From assembly GCA_009823395.1 (NCBI GenBank), contig CM020511.1, positions 7,953,501 through 8,017,500 of the forward strand: DNA of 64,000 nt, in the 5' to 3' direction. Below are positions 49,955 to 64,000 of the stretch, in pieces (position 1 is the first letter of the stretch; each line of letters begins with the position of its first letter). The notes beneath the pieces were generated by a model, which was not told where the DNA came from, did not search any database, and worked only from the letters and a program-made list of their open reading frames with translations. The position numbers and the translations under genes were made by a program. The stretch comes from Thamnaconus septentrionalis (taxonomy: Eukaryota > Chordata > Actinopteri > Tetraodontiformes > Monacanthidae).

Positions 49955-52833
49955 ATGGGGAATACCACGAGCAGCGCCATGTCGAAGGAGATCCTGGACG
50001 ACCTGAAGCTCAGCACCAAATTCACAGAGAGCGAGATCTGCCAGTGGTACGAGAACTTCCAGAAGCAGTGTCCGACCGGGCGCATCACGCCCGAGGAGTT
50101 CGAGCAGATCTACACCCGCTTCTTCCCCGACAGCGATGCCAAGAGCTACGCGCGGCACGTCTTCCGCTCCTTCGACACCAACGACGACGGCACGCTGGAC
50201 TTCAAGGAGTACATCATTGCGCTGCACATGACCTCCACCGGGAAGACCACCCGGAAACTGGAGTGGGCCTTCTCGCTGTTTGACGTGGACAAGAACGGAT
50301 ACATCAACAAGACAGAAGTGACGGAGATCTGCCAGGTAACACCGGAGGGGCGCGATTTGTGGCGTTGGGGGAATTCAGCATCTTTTGAGACTGAGATGGA
50401 CGTCACTGTTTGGAAACTGTTATTTCCAAAGAAAAAAAAGGTTAGCGGGTTTTTTTCTGACTGCAGGCAGTTGTGTCTTATGCACCCTTCACATTTCTGA
50501 GTTTTGCAGCTGTCCCACAGTTGTTCTGTTGCTCGTTGGTCCTCCTCGGAAATGGTTTTATTTTCGGGCATCCAAGCAAAAAAGAAAAGACAATAAGAGG
50601 ATTACTTGGCATCATGCAATCTCTTTCAGCAGTCCTGCAGGAAAAGAATACACTTCTGTTTTTAATGTAGATTTTTTTTTCAGACTTTTCAAATATTTGC
50701 TCAATTTAATGGCCTTTTTTGGAGAGACTTATTTTTAAAATTATTAATAACAATAGTAATTAAGTGGATTTGTGTAGTTTTTTCTTTTTTGGTCCATTTT
50801 ACTTTATTCAAACGGTTAAAAAAAAACCAATCAAACGTGATCGCCTGGTCCAAGACATTAGTGTCGTTTCGGTAACTGAACCCTGCTGCGCCAATTTTGG
50901 ACCCAAACTCCTGATAATCTCTGTGATTACAGGTTAAGCACTCAACACAATGTAGGGTGTCCTGCTCTTAAGTAAGGCTGCTCCACCAGAGGTCCGGCCC
51001 GTCGTCCCCGAGGCTAATCCACCCTGCTCCCCTCGTCCAGGACTTCCGCCTCCTGGACGGTCGGACTGCGCTCGCTATTCACTGTATCTCGCTCCTTCGC
51101 CATTCTTCTTTTCGCTCCATGTGCTCAAAAGTCAGCATGATTGAGATTGCGGAGTTTCAAGACAAATAAAATAGAATTGTAAGAGGTTTAGACAGATCAG
51201 CTGAGGATCCAGCTGGCATTGTAATGGGATTTGATTTCCGGCCAGCTGGTTGGATGCCATATGCATCATGTTTGAAAGCAGTGGTAAATAGCCACATTTT
51301 AAAGCCTCTCGGCCGCGAGGATCAGCAACCTGCAAACAAAGTTGTATAATGTGAAGAGGTGGGAAAAGCAGATTGGCTGCGGCTTGTCGAAGACGGCTGA
51401 TGCAGTTACGCTGTGATGCAGATCATGAATGATGTCTGTGCTTTTATTGGCTGGTTTAAAGTGGTGGAGGCCTGAACGGAAGCGGCAGGGTGAATGTCTT
51501 AGTTTGCACTTGTCGACTGATTTAGCAAATATTTGACGGTAGCATTGGAACACACCGTCTGCAAGAGTTCATTCGCCACCGCCGACACTCATTCGGCTTC
51601 CGTCCTTTGTTCCTTTTGACAAACTCACCACCAAGTCACTTAAAACTCACAGTACGAAACCAAGGGAAGTCCGCAAATGAGGAGGACCGGCGAGACGGAG
51701 GAGCGAAGATGACATCTTGTTGTTTGGCCCGTGGCTTGACTCTTGGCACTAATCCATGTTAATCTAAGTGTCTTAAATGTGGGAGATGAGTTCTTGGTCC
51801 CTAAGTGGGACACACACTTAAAGACCTCAACCTAAAATGCACAGTCGTTTACCATCTGCTGGATTCCAAGTGGCCCACTGCAGATTAACTGTCTGAAAAA
51901 TGACACACAGGCTGTGTTGACTGTGTTGCCTCAGGGTTCCTTGATTATTAATTTCCAAGCAGGAAGTCAGTCTTGTTTAATTTGTGGACATAGTCCAATG
52001 TCCACTGTATAGGCTGGCCACTGGTGTGGCTATGCTGTTGCCTTGCCATTGACAAGTTCAGTATGTAAACGTTTGTTAGCCGAAATTTGCCGAGTGCACT
52101 CTTGTGAGATGCTTGTGAGAAGTCAGAAGGTCTTGACTGACATTTTTCAAATCCCAAGTCTCTTTTCCTGCAAGGCGCTGTGCAACATTTGTGTGCTAAT
52201 ACCAGGCTCTCCTCTGGCTCGCAGGCCATATTCAAGCTGATCCCCAAGGAGGAGCAGAGCAAGCTGCCCGAGGACGAGAACACACCTGAAAAGAGAGCCA
52301 ACAAGCTGTGGGCCTTCTTCGAGAAGAAAGACAACGGTGAGACAATGACGACGACAACAACAACACAAAACGCGCCATGTGCCGTCCTTATGTCATCGCA
52401 CTCATGGCAGAGGGGAGAAAAAAATAAAATAAAAAAAATCGCCCCAGCTGCTGTGCTTACATCCTGGCGGGCCAGATTACATTTCACAAGCAATAATAAA
52501 GTCACCTAGGGCCACGGCCACAGTTACAGCATCGGCCGTGTCGTGCGAGATGTATTACACGTGCCGCCGCTTCTGACTCGCCGATGCCCAGAGTGACCCT
52601 TCTGTCTGCTACCGTCAGTTAAGACAGGATCTCTTAGATAAGAGTCATTATATTAATTCTTTGCTTCTTTGCATACTGTACATTGTGCATCCGGTTGTAT
52701 TGGTGACACCTGTGCTTCTTTCTCTCCCCCCTCCCACCCTGCAGAGCGACTGGCTGAAGGAGAGTTCATCAAAGGAGTGATTGAAAACGAGAACGCAATG
52801 CGTCTTATCCACTATGAACCCATCAAACAATGA
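49955..52833 (+). CDS. rcvrn: Recoverin/visinin-type photoreceptor calcium sensor
   Basis: Three exons: 49955-50335, 52225-52336 and 52745-52833 (TGA), all GT-AG and in phase, giving 193 aa. The start MGNTTSSAMSKE has the N-myristoylation glycine. EF1 is degenerate with the conserved Cys39-Pro (CPTGRI). EF2 has a canonical loop DTNDDGTLDFKE (74-85), and EF3 has DVDKNGYINKTE (110-121). EF4 is degenerate. This two-site pattern is recoverin's. The C-terminus MRLIHYEPIKQ and the stretch ARHVFRSFDTNDDGTLDF are closest to avian visinin, so a cone-type recoverin paralogue is likely. Recoverin binds rhodopsin kinase at photoreceptor membranes in high calcium and delays shut-off through a calcium-myristoyl switch. 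It lies next to the gsg1l2-like gene, as in human 17p13.1. The exact fish paralogue number is uncertain. Confidence 0.93.
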
Positions 52834-52898
52834 AGTATTTAACCTTTTATATCCTTTAATCCTCTCTCTCCTTAGACTTCCTCTTTTTGACCATTGCT

Positions 52899-52969
<71 letters not shown>

Positions 52970-54580
52970 CCAGCTGCTGCCTCACCTCTTGATTCTACAC
53001 AAACCCTTTTGTGTATATACACACCTCTGCAGTGTTTTATTGTCATGCTTTGCTGATGCTGAACTTTATATAAAATAGAATGACGGAAGAACGTCCGCAT
53101 TGATTCTATATACTGGTTTGCGTATATAGTATATCCTAAAAATGCAAAAAACTAATAATGGCAACTAATTAATGACAAATAATCTAGATTCATACTGTAT
53201 TTTAGCTACTTATGGTACTTCTTCTTACTGTATTTTATTTTTTACAGAACAGGACATGTCTTAATAGAGGTCATAGCTCTCTTGCATTGTACTTTATCCT
53301 GTTCAGTTGATTTGTGCTCGCATACATTTACCTATGGGCAACTTGTACGACATACGAGCGCCATGCACACGTGAACCTCCTCTGACGAAGTAAAGGTCTC
53401 ATTTTATGAAAAAATTTAGTTGACAATGTTTTCTAACAACAATATGTGTCTTTAGCTTGTCGGTGAACTCCCCAAAAATAAGAAAAGCCCATATTTTGTC
53501 TTTTGCTGGCTCTGCTTTACTGTGTGCTACAAATTAAAATAATTAAAAAAAACAATTTGTGACATCACAAAGGGCAGGGATGCCTCAATGATACCATTGC
53601 TCGGTCAGTGTGCTACCCCTTTAATTTTGCCCCCTTCCGTGTTTTACAACAGTTTTTGTGGAAGGCTTTTAACAGAGGGCTAAATGACATGAATAGAGCT
53701 CTCAAGTGTTGTACTTTGTCCTGTTTAATCAATTAAAGGTTTTTCTCATACATCTGTACTCTGGAAGTCTGTTCTCCCCTTTGTAAAAACACACTTGTTT
53801 ATTATGCCCAATAACTAATATATCTTGTTGTTGGTTGACAAAAGAGGTGCTTTTTTTTTGTCTTCTTTTTGTGAAACCTGCACATGTTTAAGGATGTGTG
53901 TGTGTGTGTGTGTGTGTTGCCCCAGCGTCCCTCCCCTCACATGCCTGCCCCCTCTCGCCCGTCTTCCAATCCAACTCAGGATTACTGGTTTACACATAAT
54001 CTTCTGTTCAACATCGGAGAGCAGACTTTTCAAAATCTCCGTAATCTTTCTATCTCTGTGTGTCTATCCCAGCTTGTCTGTGCAGCTGCAGAGAGCTCCT
54101 GGCGTGCACGCTCGCGATCAGACGGTGCACTCGCCGTCAGAAGTCTGTCTCATGGGAGAAGAGCTTTTCGTGGTGGGGGGGGGGAAAGTAATAATAAAAA
54201 GGAAACGTGTCAAATGTCTCTCTGTCAGATAAACAGGAATATATTCATTTTAAAGGGCAAGCTGTTCCAGTCTGGGTATCCACCAGAAGAAACATCTGTC
54301 CTGTATGTGACATACACTGAAGATTTACCATCCTACTATCAGGCACTGAGAAACACCCAGAAAAAAAATTAAACTTGCATGTCAGAGTCATTTATATGTG
54401 CAGCATATTAAAGTCTTTACATTCTGGAAGCTGATCCCACGTCCAACTGGAGAAACAGGAATTGTGCGCTCACATTGATTTTTTTTTTCCCCCTCTAGTA
54501 TGGCCAAGGTATCTCTCCTTTCTTTCACTTTTCTTTCACTGGCATCTTGTCAAGGACGGATGCGACCGAACCCCAGCGGC
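52834..54580. other. Recoverin 3' UTR and convergent intergenic space
   Basis: Recoverin and the gsg1l2-like gene converge here. The stretch holds a CA tract, a short GT tract (about 53896-53916) and AT-rich sequence. ATTAAA near 53734 may end recoverin, and TTTATT near 53798 may end the minus-strand gene. No coding exon seen. Confidence 0.5.
52901..52967. repeat. (CA)n microsatellite
   Basis: A pure CA tract of about 67 bp begins about 70 bp after the recoverin stop codon, so it probably lies in the 3' UTR. Confidence 0.95.
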
Positions 54581-58279
<3,699 letters not shown>

Positions 58280-60380
58280 GGCCACAGGGGGGCCGGTGGG
58301 GGAGGGTTGGGTGGCGGGTGGGGGGAGGAGGAGGGAGTGCAGGTGGGGTGAAGGGAGAAGGACGGAGGGAGGACGCAAAGTGCGACTGCCGAGTCACAGA
58401 TGGAGCCGAGAGGCACGGACAGATGCTTTGGTTGGGGAGGCGGGGGGTGAGGTGGTTTTAAAAGTTGAAGAATTGCCAAGTTTGAAAAAGGGAGCGAAGA
58501 GAAAACGTGATGTAACAGTGGAGACAGGAGGATGAGGAAACACTAGCCGGGGAATAATAATGAGGAAAGAAAAAAAGTGATACGGTAGCGTCAACGTGAC
58601 TAAAAGAGGGGAAAAGATAAAGAGAGGGAGGGAAGGATGAACAGATGGAAGGAAAAATGAACAAGTGGAGGATTTAGTTGGGCGATGGTTGACAGTAGCA
58701 GGAAACAAAGGGGTGAAGGGACGCGACAGCGATATCCAGCTATTGATCCCCGCGGTGAGGGTTGAGGCGGCGCGGCCCCTGATCTCCACTCAGCACCCAA
58801 TCAGTGTGACCGCACGGAAAACACATGAAGTGGTTTGAAAACACTGGAACTTCCATTTGGGAGTTGTGCACCTCGTTGTGGTGACGTCCTCGGACTCAGC
58901 CGGAAACGAAGAGGGAGGCGTTAAAAGCCAACCGCAGGTCATCCATGTGTTGACGTCTAATGCTGTGTGTCAGTTTGGTCGCTCAGGCCCACATCCTGTT
59001 ATGTCGTTTGTAATGAGCTGATTCAGAGGCGAACGTGTCTGCCTGCCTCCTGACCGACACCCCGAAGTCTGACCCAGCGGCTCATTACGAACCCCCCACC
59101 CCCCCGACCGGACTCTGCAGAGGAAGGGAAGGGTGGGAGAAACAAACGAGTGATTTACTGCTTTTGATGACATTAGAGTTTCAACAAAGGTCTCCGTTTT
59201 TTTGTTTCCAGTAATCCTCTGTAATCTGTTTGGGACTTTAAGTGAGAATTTCACTCTTACCATCACACACACACTGTCTGTGCTGTGCAATGTTTCTCTG
59301 AAAATACATCAGAACATTTGCTGTTTTTAACGTTGTGTTGACCAGGTGCCATCAGAGACAAAATGGGAAATTAAAAAAAAAAAAAACTAAATTACATTGT
59401 TGTGATTTGAATAGGATTTGACAATAGTGTGGTATTTTCATCCATCATGACTTGAGCAGTACGTAACATGTACATATTAATGATGTTGTAGTGAAACAAG
59501 ATTTTGTACACACAAAAAATAAATATCATCACATTATAAGTGATGATATTGTTTGTTGGTCCTCACAAGTGTTTAAAGACATTATTTCTAAAGTTGCTGT
59601 TTTTCCTTTGATTTTCTTGACTTTAATTCACTTATTTTTATATTCTATAAGCATTTTCTTAAATATTTATGCAGACTATCCAAAATGCATTTTAAATTTT
59701 TTTTTGCTCAGCTTAAGACTTAAATCCTTATAAATAAAATCCACCATTCTTAAGTCATCTATTCAACACATATCCATTCAAAATTAGATGTACCTACCAG
59801 AGGGTCTTCCTTGAATCTTGCAGTACTTCCAAATGCTGCAAAATGCTCTTGATCAGCTCTTTAACTCCGTCCTCAATCAAATTCATCTTCACAGCATATT
59901 AGCATCACCATCAAAGTTCCAATGTTGGTGCCCTCTCCATCGGCTCGCTCCGTTATCCGCCTCCCGAATCCGTCCTCCCAGATGAGCAGCAGTGACCCTG
60001 CCCGCTTCAGCAACACTGCCCCTTTAATCCTCCCAACTAGTTGTCAGACACGGCTGCACGACTGGAGCGCCGAAGTGTCTGAATCCACACCGCTAAACTG
60101 TTTTCTGTCTTTCTTGGGAATTTATGTCAAACCCATTGCAAATCATGTAATCCCTCTAAGTCCATCTGTTCCTGCGGCGCCCCCTCTCTTCCTGTCGTTT
60201 GCTTATTAGAGACGGCTTCTCCCTGAACCATTTGCACCAGTTTAATCGCATCACCAATTTTGACTTTTCTCTCTTATGAGAAAGTAACACTAGTGCTTGT
60301 GCAAATCGTGGCTCAATCACCGTCTCGAAGGCAACGGCTCTGACAATTAAAAAGGGAAAAGAGACCTTTTGTCAGAATAA
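58280..60380. other. Upstream region of the gsg1l2-like gene and intergenic DNA
   Basis: G-rich purine patches (58300-58450 and 58560-58680) flank the gsg1l2 start on its 5' side. AT-rich sequence follows to the end of atg12. No recognisable coding exon was found. Confidence 0.5.
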
Positions 60381-60386
60381 TTTATT
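60381..60386 (-). terminator. Candidate polyadenylation signal of atg12
   Basis: TTTATT on the plus strand (AATAAA on the minus strand) lies about 140 bp after the atg12 stop codon. Confidence 0.55.
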
Positions 60387-60525
60387 TACAATATTTAGTT
60401 ACAGAAACACTCAAATAATTCAAAAAGGCAAAAAAAAAAAGTAGAAGCAAAAGCAGCATTGTGTGCATGGTTGGAGGACAACATTAGGTAGAGGACAGGA
60501 TCAAAGTACATTTAAACAGAAGACG

Positions 60526-62609
60526 CTATCCCCAGGCTTGGGATTTACAGTAATGCAGTACCAACTTGCCACCGCTGCCAAAACACTGAAAGACAGACAG
60601 GCAAAGAGAAAATAGTCGATAAGTCAGGAAGACAAAGAAGGAAGGTGTCTCAAAAATCACTCCAGTGATTGAGTAGTATTTTAACCCCAGTGAAAAAATT
60701 GTTCATGTGTAGAACAGTGGGATGGACAAGGGCAAAAAGCTAATCTTTAGAGGGCATTTCTGACTAAGACATCAATCAGGGCTTCAGATTTTGGCATGTC
60801 CAACAGGGAGCACTCCTCATATTGCCCCCTCTGCTGGTCAAAGCTGAACATGGACCATGTACTGGCAAGCAGCGCCGCCTTTTAGTTTAGTCATATTTAT
60901 TTTGAATATGTCAGAAAAAACAAAAAAATGATGCAACAATAACAAACAAAGCCATTCAAGAATGAATAACTAATGTAGCAAAAGAAAACAATAAGTAAAA
61001 AAACAAAAATGTGAACATATCCAAAAAGGAGTGAGAAGAAGTAAAAAACTTGTGCTACCAACTCCTCTTCAATCCTCTGCCAATTGCAGTGTCTTGCTTT
61101 TGAATATCAAAAAAATATTAGCTTGCATAATTATTGTAACCATATGCATGCATTGTTAGGAAAAAAAAACAAAAAACCTCAATATTTTCAAAGCTGAACC
61201 TTAACTTGGGGAAGATGATTTGATCAGTGTTTTTAAGAAGATGCCAAATAAACAAACCAACAAACAGACATTGCTATATTCAAAGTGGTGTGATAGTCAG
61301 ATGGTATAAAACTAGGCTAAGAAGGTAAATAAAAGTAGAAAATATTCTTATAAACAGATATCGATAACATAATCATGACTGTGCAGGTGTACGTTTACTC
61401 ACATCAAAAAGGACTCCAACGTCTACATCAGGAGATGGGGCGAAAGACTGGTTGACATAAATGAACTAAGAAAATAAAGAAGAAACATTTTTAGGTCAAA
61501 ATAAATGCAAGAATGTTTAATGTTTGACATTTCTGTTCATGTCTTGATTGAATACTTACTAATTGTTCATTTGCACTAAGTTTGAGGTAACGAGAGATGA
61601 ACTGAGACACGGACTGCACCGTCCTCCCCCGTTCCAATGCCCATTTCTTTGTTTTCATGATAGGCGTGTCTCCAACAGCTTTCAGCAGTACATCAACTAA
61701 GAAAAAAGACAAAATGATATGGAAAATATTCAAATGATGGCAACGCCATACAGACTGCACCAGGGAATTTTCAAACACACTACTCACATATTACAAATTA
61801 CACACGTGTAATATAACAAAATTAGTTGGTCACCATAAGGATTCTCTTTGTTCTGTTGGTACAGTCTACTATTCAGTTGGTAAAATATGTTTTCTGTATA
61901 TTGAATTTAAAAATAGATTAAATGCATGTGAATATAGGAACGAGAAAATCGACACATTTTCTGAAAGCTGTCTAGTGCTAATGCTATGCCATTAGAAAAA
62001 ATACGAACACTCATGCCTGTTATTAAGTCACCGTATTACTTACATTTGAGTAAAATGAAGGTCTGAAGAAAAAAAAAAAGTATAATTTACAATTACGGAG
62101 AAAATCTAGTTCACGCTGAATAACACGCCAGTTGAATGTTGTTTACAACCGTGTTTGACTGCTTTGACAGCTAAAACGGAAGCCCGTATGCTCAGTGTTA
62201 GTATCCAATAGCAATTCACATGGTATCTGTATATATGTCATGACAGTGCCATAGATTCTATAAACTAAGATACCTAAAATATAATAATAATTTTGCTAAT
62301 TTTCGAACCCGGAAGTGGTGAATTTTAAACGCTTAAGAATGATTGGGTGAGGTGATCAAACCAGCAACCCCATTCGCCAGAATCAACGCCAATCAGAAAT
62401 GCGTCACAAACCAGGAACTGGTTTCCATCACACTGTGTTAGCAACAACCGTCATCAAAATATCCCCACGCTACATCGGGTTTTAACAGAACTGAACTGAG
62501 CAGCAGCTCCCTTACTCTTTTTCTTCTCTTCGTTGGCCGTCGACTCGTCTGACGGTGGCTGTGGCTCCTCTTTCTGGGTTTCAGTTGGAGATTCCGCATT
62601 GTCAGACAT
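60526..62609 (-). CDS. atg12: Ubiquitin-like autophagy protein ATG12
   Basis: Four coding exons on the minus strand: 62516-62609, 61560-61696, 61403-61465 and 60526-60585 (TAG), all GT-AG and in phase, giving 117 aa (human 140). The start [15 protein letters not shown] opens an acidic, disordered N-terminus ending in EEKKK. The ubiquitin-like fold runs from [19 protein letters not shown] to [12 protein letters not shown]. The C-terminal glycine is the residue activated by ATG7, passed to ATG10 and joined to a lysine of ATG5. ATG12-ATG5 with ATG16L1 then acts as the E3-like factor for LC3 lipidation on phagophores. [13 protein letters not shown] in exon 3 is a conserved family block. The gene is divergent from isoc2, with starts about 0.55 kb apart. 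Confidence 0.97.
60823..60840 (-). promoter_or_regulatory. CTCF-motif-like site, reverse orientation
   Basis: On the minus strand the sequence reads ACCAGCAGAGGGGGCAAT, close to the CTCF core. It lies in atg12 intron 3. It faces the forward site at 45771 across the tmem100-rcvrn-gsg1l2 block. Motif only. Confidence 0.45.
60885..61095. repeat. Probable fish interspersed repeat in atg12 intron 3
   Basis: The segment has the AT-rich form TAGTTTAGTCATATTTATTT ... ACATATCCAAAAAGGAGTGA GAAGAAGTAAAAAACTT. I recognise the latter as a word common in fish dispersed repeats. Ends and family could not be fixed. Confidence 0.35.
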
Positions 62610-62700
62610 TTTCAGCCTGACTGCTACTTCGGGGAGGAGTAATGGTTTCCGCCCACCTAAACTAGAAAGGCGATTCGCCACATATGCCTTCTCCTACTGA

Positions 62701-62806
62701 ATTGGAGGCTCCACAAAGACTGGCTACCATTGGCCCAGATTTGTCGCAAACACCGACGCCCATTGGCTCGGATTAAATGTAAATTTCTGATACGTAACTG
62801 GATTGG
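62701..62806 (-). promoter_or_regulatory. Array of four CCAAT boxes between atg12 and isoc2
   Basis: ATTGG words lie at 62701-62705, 62729-62733, 62762-62766 and 62802-62806, reading CCAAT on the minus strand in atg12's direction. Spacings are 28, 33 and 40 bp. Arrays of CCAAT boxes about 30 bp apart are typical NF-Y promoters. It lies 92-197 bp upstream of the atg12 ATG and on the 5' side of isoc2, so it could serve both genes. Confidence 0.6.
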
Positions 62807-63162
62807 TGAATAGGACCCGGAAAAACCTCGACGCTACGCCGTGTCCTCGGCTATCTGTACGCTCGGTTAGGTATTATATTTTGACTTTGTTGTTTATGCG
62901 TTATATAAATATAGTTTCAAGAAAATTCCAAAATTAAGGTCTCGTTATTTTTTTGCATCGTGTAGTCTGTGACTACAAAATTAAAAAATTTTCACTTTTA
63001 ATTGCAATAAATGTGTTTTGTTTTTTGTGTTGGTTTGCAATAACACAGGTGGCGTCACATGGGACAACACAATAGTTGAGCCCACAAGTTGAACTTTCAA
63101 CTGTCCTGTTCAACCTGTCCCCTACTTTTCGTCCGCACAGTCTTGACAGCCCACGCAGAATC

Positions 63163-63806
63163 AGTAAGTGCTCTTCTTAAAGTGCGTCATAGTGTTGTCC
63201 TGCTGCATTCGTTGTAGCGTGACAATGAGTTGTATGAGTAGCTATGTGATATTCAAGGTGTGTAAATTCCAGGGAGATGGTGCGTTTTAAAGATAAAGAA
63301 TGAATTATGATTAATATGAATTTGTATTGGCAATATTAATGTTGCTTTAAATTGCTCCTTGCAACCTTGTCTTCGCAGTGGCAAGCGTCGGTCGACTCTC
63401 CACCAAGGGTTCAGTGCTTTTCCTTTGTGACATGCAGGAGAAGTTCAGACCCAACATCTTCCAGTTCACAAACATTGTCAGCAACGCAGCACGACTCCTT
63501 CAAGTAGGGAATGCTGTCACACGGCAACTTGACTCACAATGATTCCCATGAGGGAAAAAAAAAAAAAATCATAATCATATCGTTTTCTCCCAGGCCAGTC
63601 GTATTCTTGGCATCCCTCCTATTCTGACAGAGCAGTACCCCAAAGGTTTGGGTCCCACTGTGCCCGAACTGGGTGCTGCAGATCTGACGGCACACGCTAA
63701 AACCTCATTCACCATGATGATCGAAGAGGTGGAGAAGCAGCTGGAGGCTCTGGGAAACCCTAAACAAGCTATACTGTGTGGAATAGAAGCACATGCCTGT
63801 ATTGCC
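63163..63806 (+). CDS. isoc2: Isochorismatase domain-containing protein 2 (first coding exons, truncated by window end)
   Basis: Coding parts are the A at 63163 (last base of exon 1), 63379-63503 and 63594-63806; later exons lie beyond the window. Exon 1 ends AGAATCA|GTAAGT and exon 2 begins CTTCGCAG|TGGCAAGC, so the ATG is split by the intron. The protein begins [20 protein letters not shown]. The isochorismatase-like fold shows the aspartate in [10 protein letters not shown], then [17 protein letters not shown] and the nucleophile cysteine region CGIEAHACI. Isochorismatase-like hydrolases use an Asp-Lys-Cys triad; the substrate of ISOC2 is not known to me. The family ISOC2 rather than ISOC1 is supported by the short N-terminus and by the 19q13.42 neighbourhood. 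If exon 1 is misread, the next in-frame Met is in DMQEKF, which would cut into the fold. Confidence 0.9.
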
Positions 63807-64000
63807 GTAAGAACCCATAATTCTCTGGACCGTTAAACCATCCAAGTGTTATCTATCAGGGAGCAAAGTGCTTTGCTCGTGGAAGACTTCAATTGAATCG
63901 TGTATCATTGTAAATATTTTTCTTGCTTGGCTTTAGTAGTTAATTGTGTGTGTGATATTTTATGGCAAATGTTGTACCTGTTGTTGAGCCCTTTCTTGCC

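Overview
The window reads as a ray-finned (teleost) fish nuclear genome. Genes are split into short exons by GT-AG introns. CA/CT/GCA microsatellites, MITEs and decayed LINE fragments are dense. The recognisable proteins are vertebrate-specific families such as TARP gamma subunits, GSG1L, CCDC106, TMEM238 and TMEM100. I see no bacterial, viral or CRISPR-like content. Species cannot be named from this window, and the a/b suffix of fish duplicates cannot be assigned.

Layout, left to right: cacng8 (+, exons 2-4; exon 1 lies before the window); a repeat-rich gap with a degraded RTE-type LINE nested in a MITE; cacng6 (-, complete, 4 exons); a gap with an internally deleted hAT element and a long foldback element; u2af2 (-, 13 coding exons); ccdc106 (-, 7 coding exons); tmem238 (+, one coding exon); a shortened JIP3/JIP4-like scaffold gene (-, 27 coding exons); a tmem100-like gene (-, one coding exon); a recoverin/visinin gene (+, 3 exons); a gsg1l2-like gene (-, 6 exons); atg12 (-, 4 exons); and the first coding exons of isoc2 (+), which runs off the right edge. 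Exon coordinates were read by hand from splice sites and checked for phase; an error of a base or so is possible at any one boundary.

Synteny: CACNG8-CACNG6, U2AF2-CCDC106, TMEM238 and ISOC2 all belong to the human 19q13.42 neighbourhood, whereas RCVRN-GSG1L2 are neighbours on human 17p13.1. The window therefore joins two blocks that are separate in human. Two AMPA-receptor auxiliary-subunit families (the TARP CACNG8 and GSG1L-type) fall within 55 kb.

Most noteworthy: (1) the JIP-like gene has no recognisable JNK-binding segment and its exon 2/exon 3 junction breaks frame because the expected AG acceptor reads TG after a T run; (2) the isoc2 start codon appears split by an intron (A|TG); (3) u2af2 carries two phase-compatible mini-exons of 30 and 36 nt between the RS region and the U2AF1-binding tryptophan; (4) a ~620 bp hAT derivative with a 9-bp target duplication and a decayed BED-finger remnant; (5) a ~615 bp foldback element with ~170-bp arms and a perfect inner hairpin; (6) four regularly spaced CCAAT boxes between the divergent genes atg12 and isoc2. 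I found no convincing wholly new biological system.
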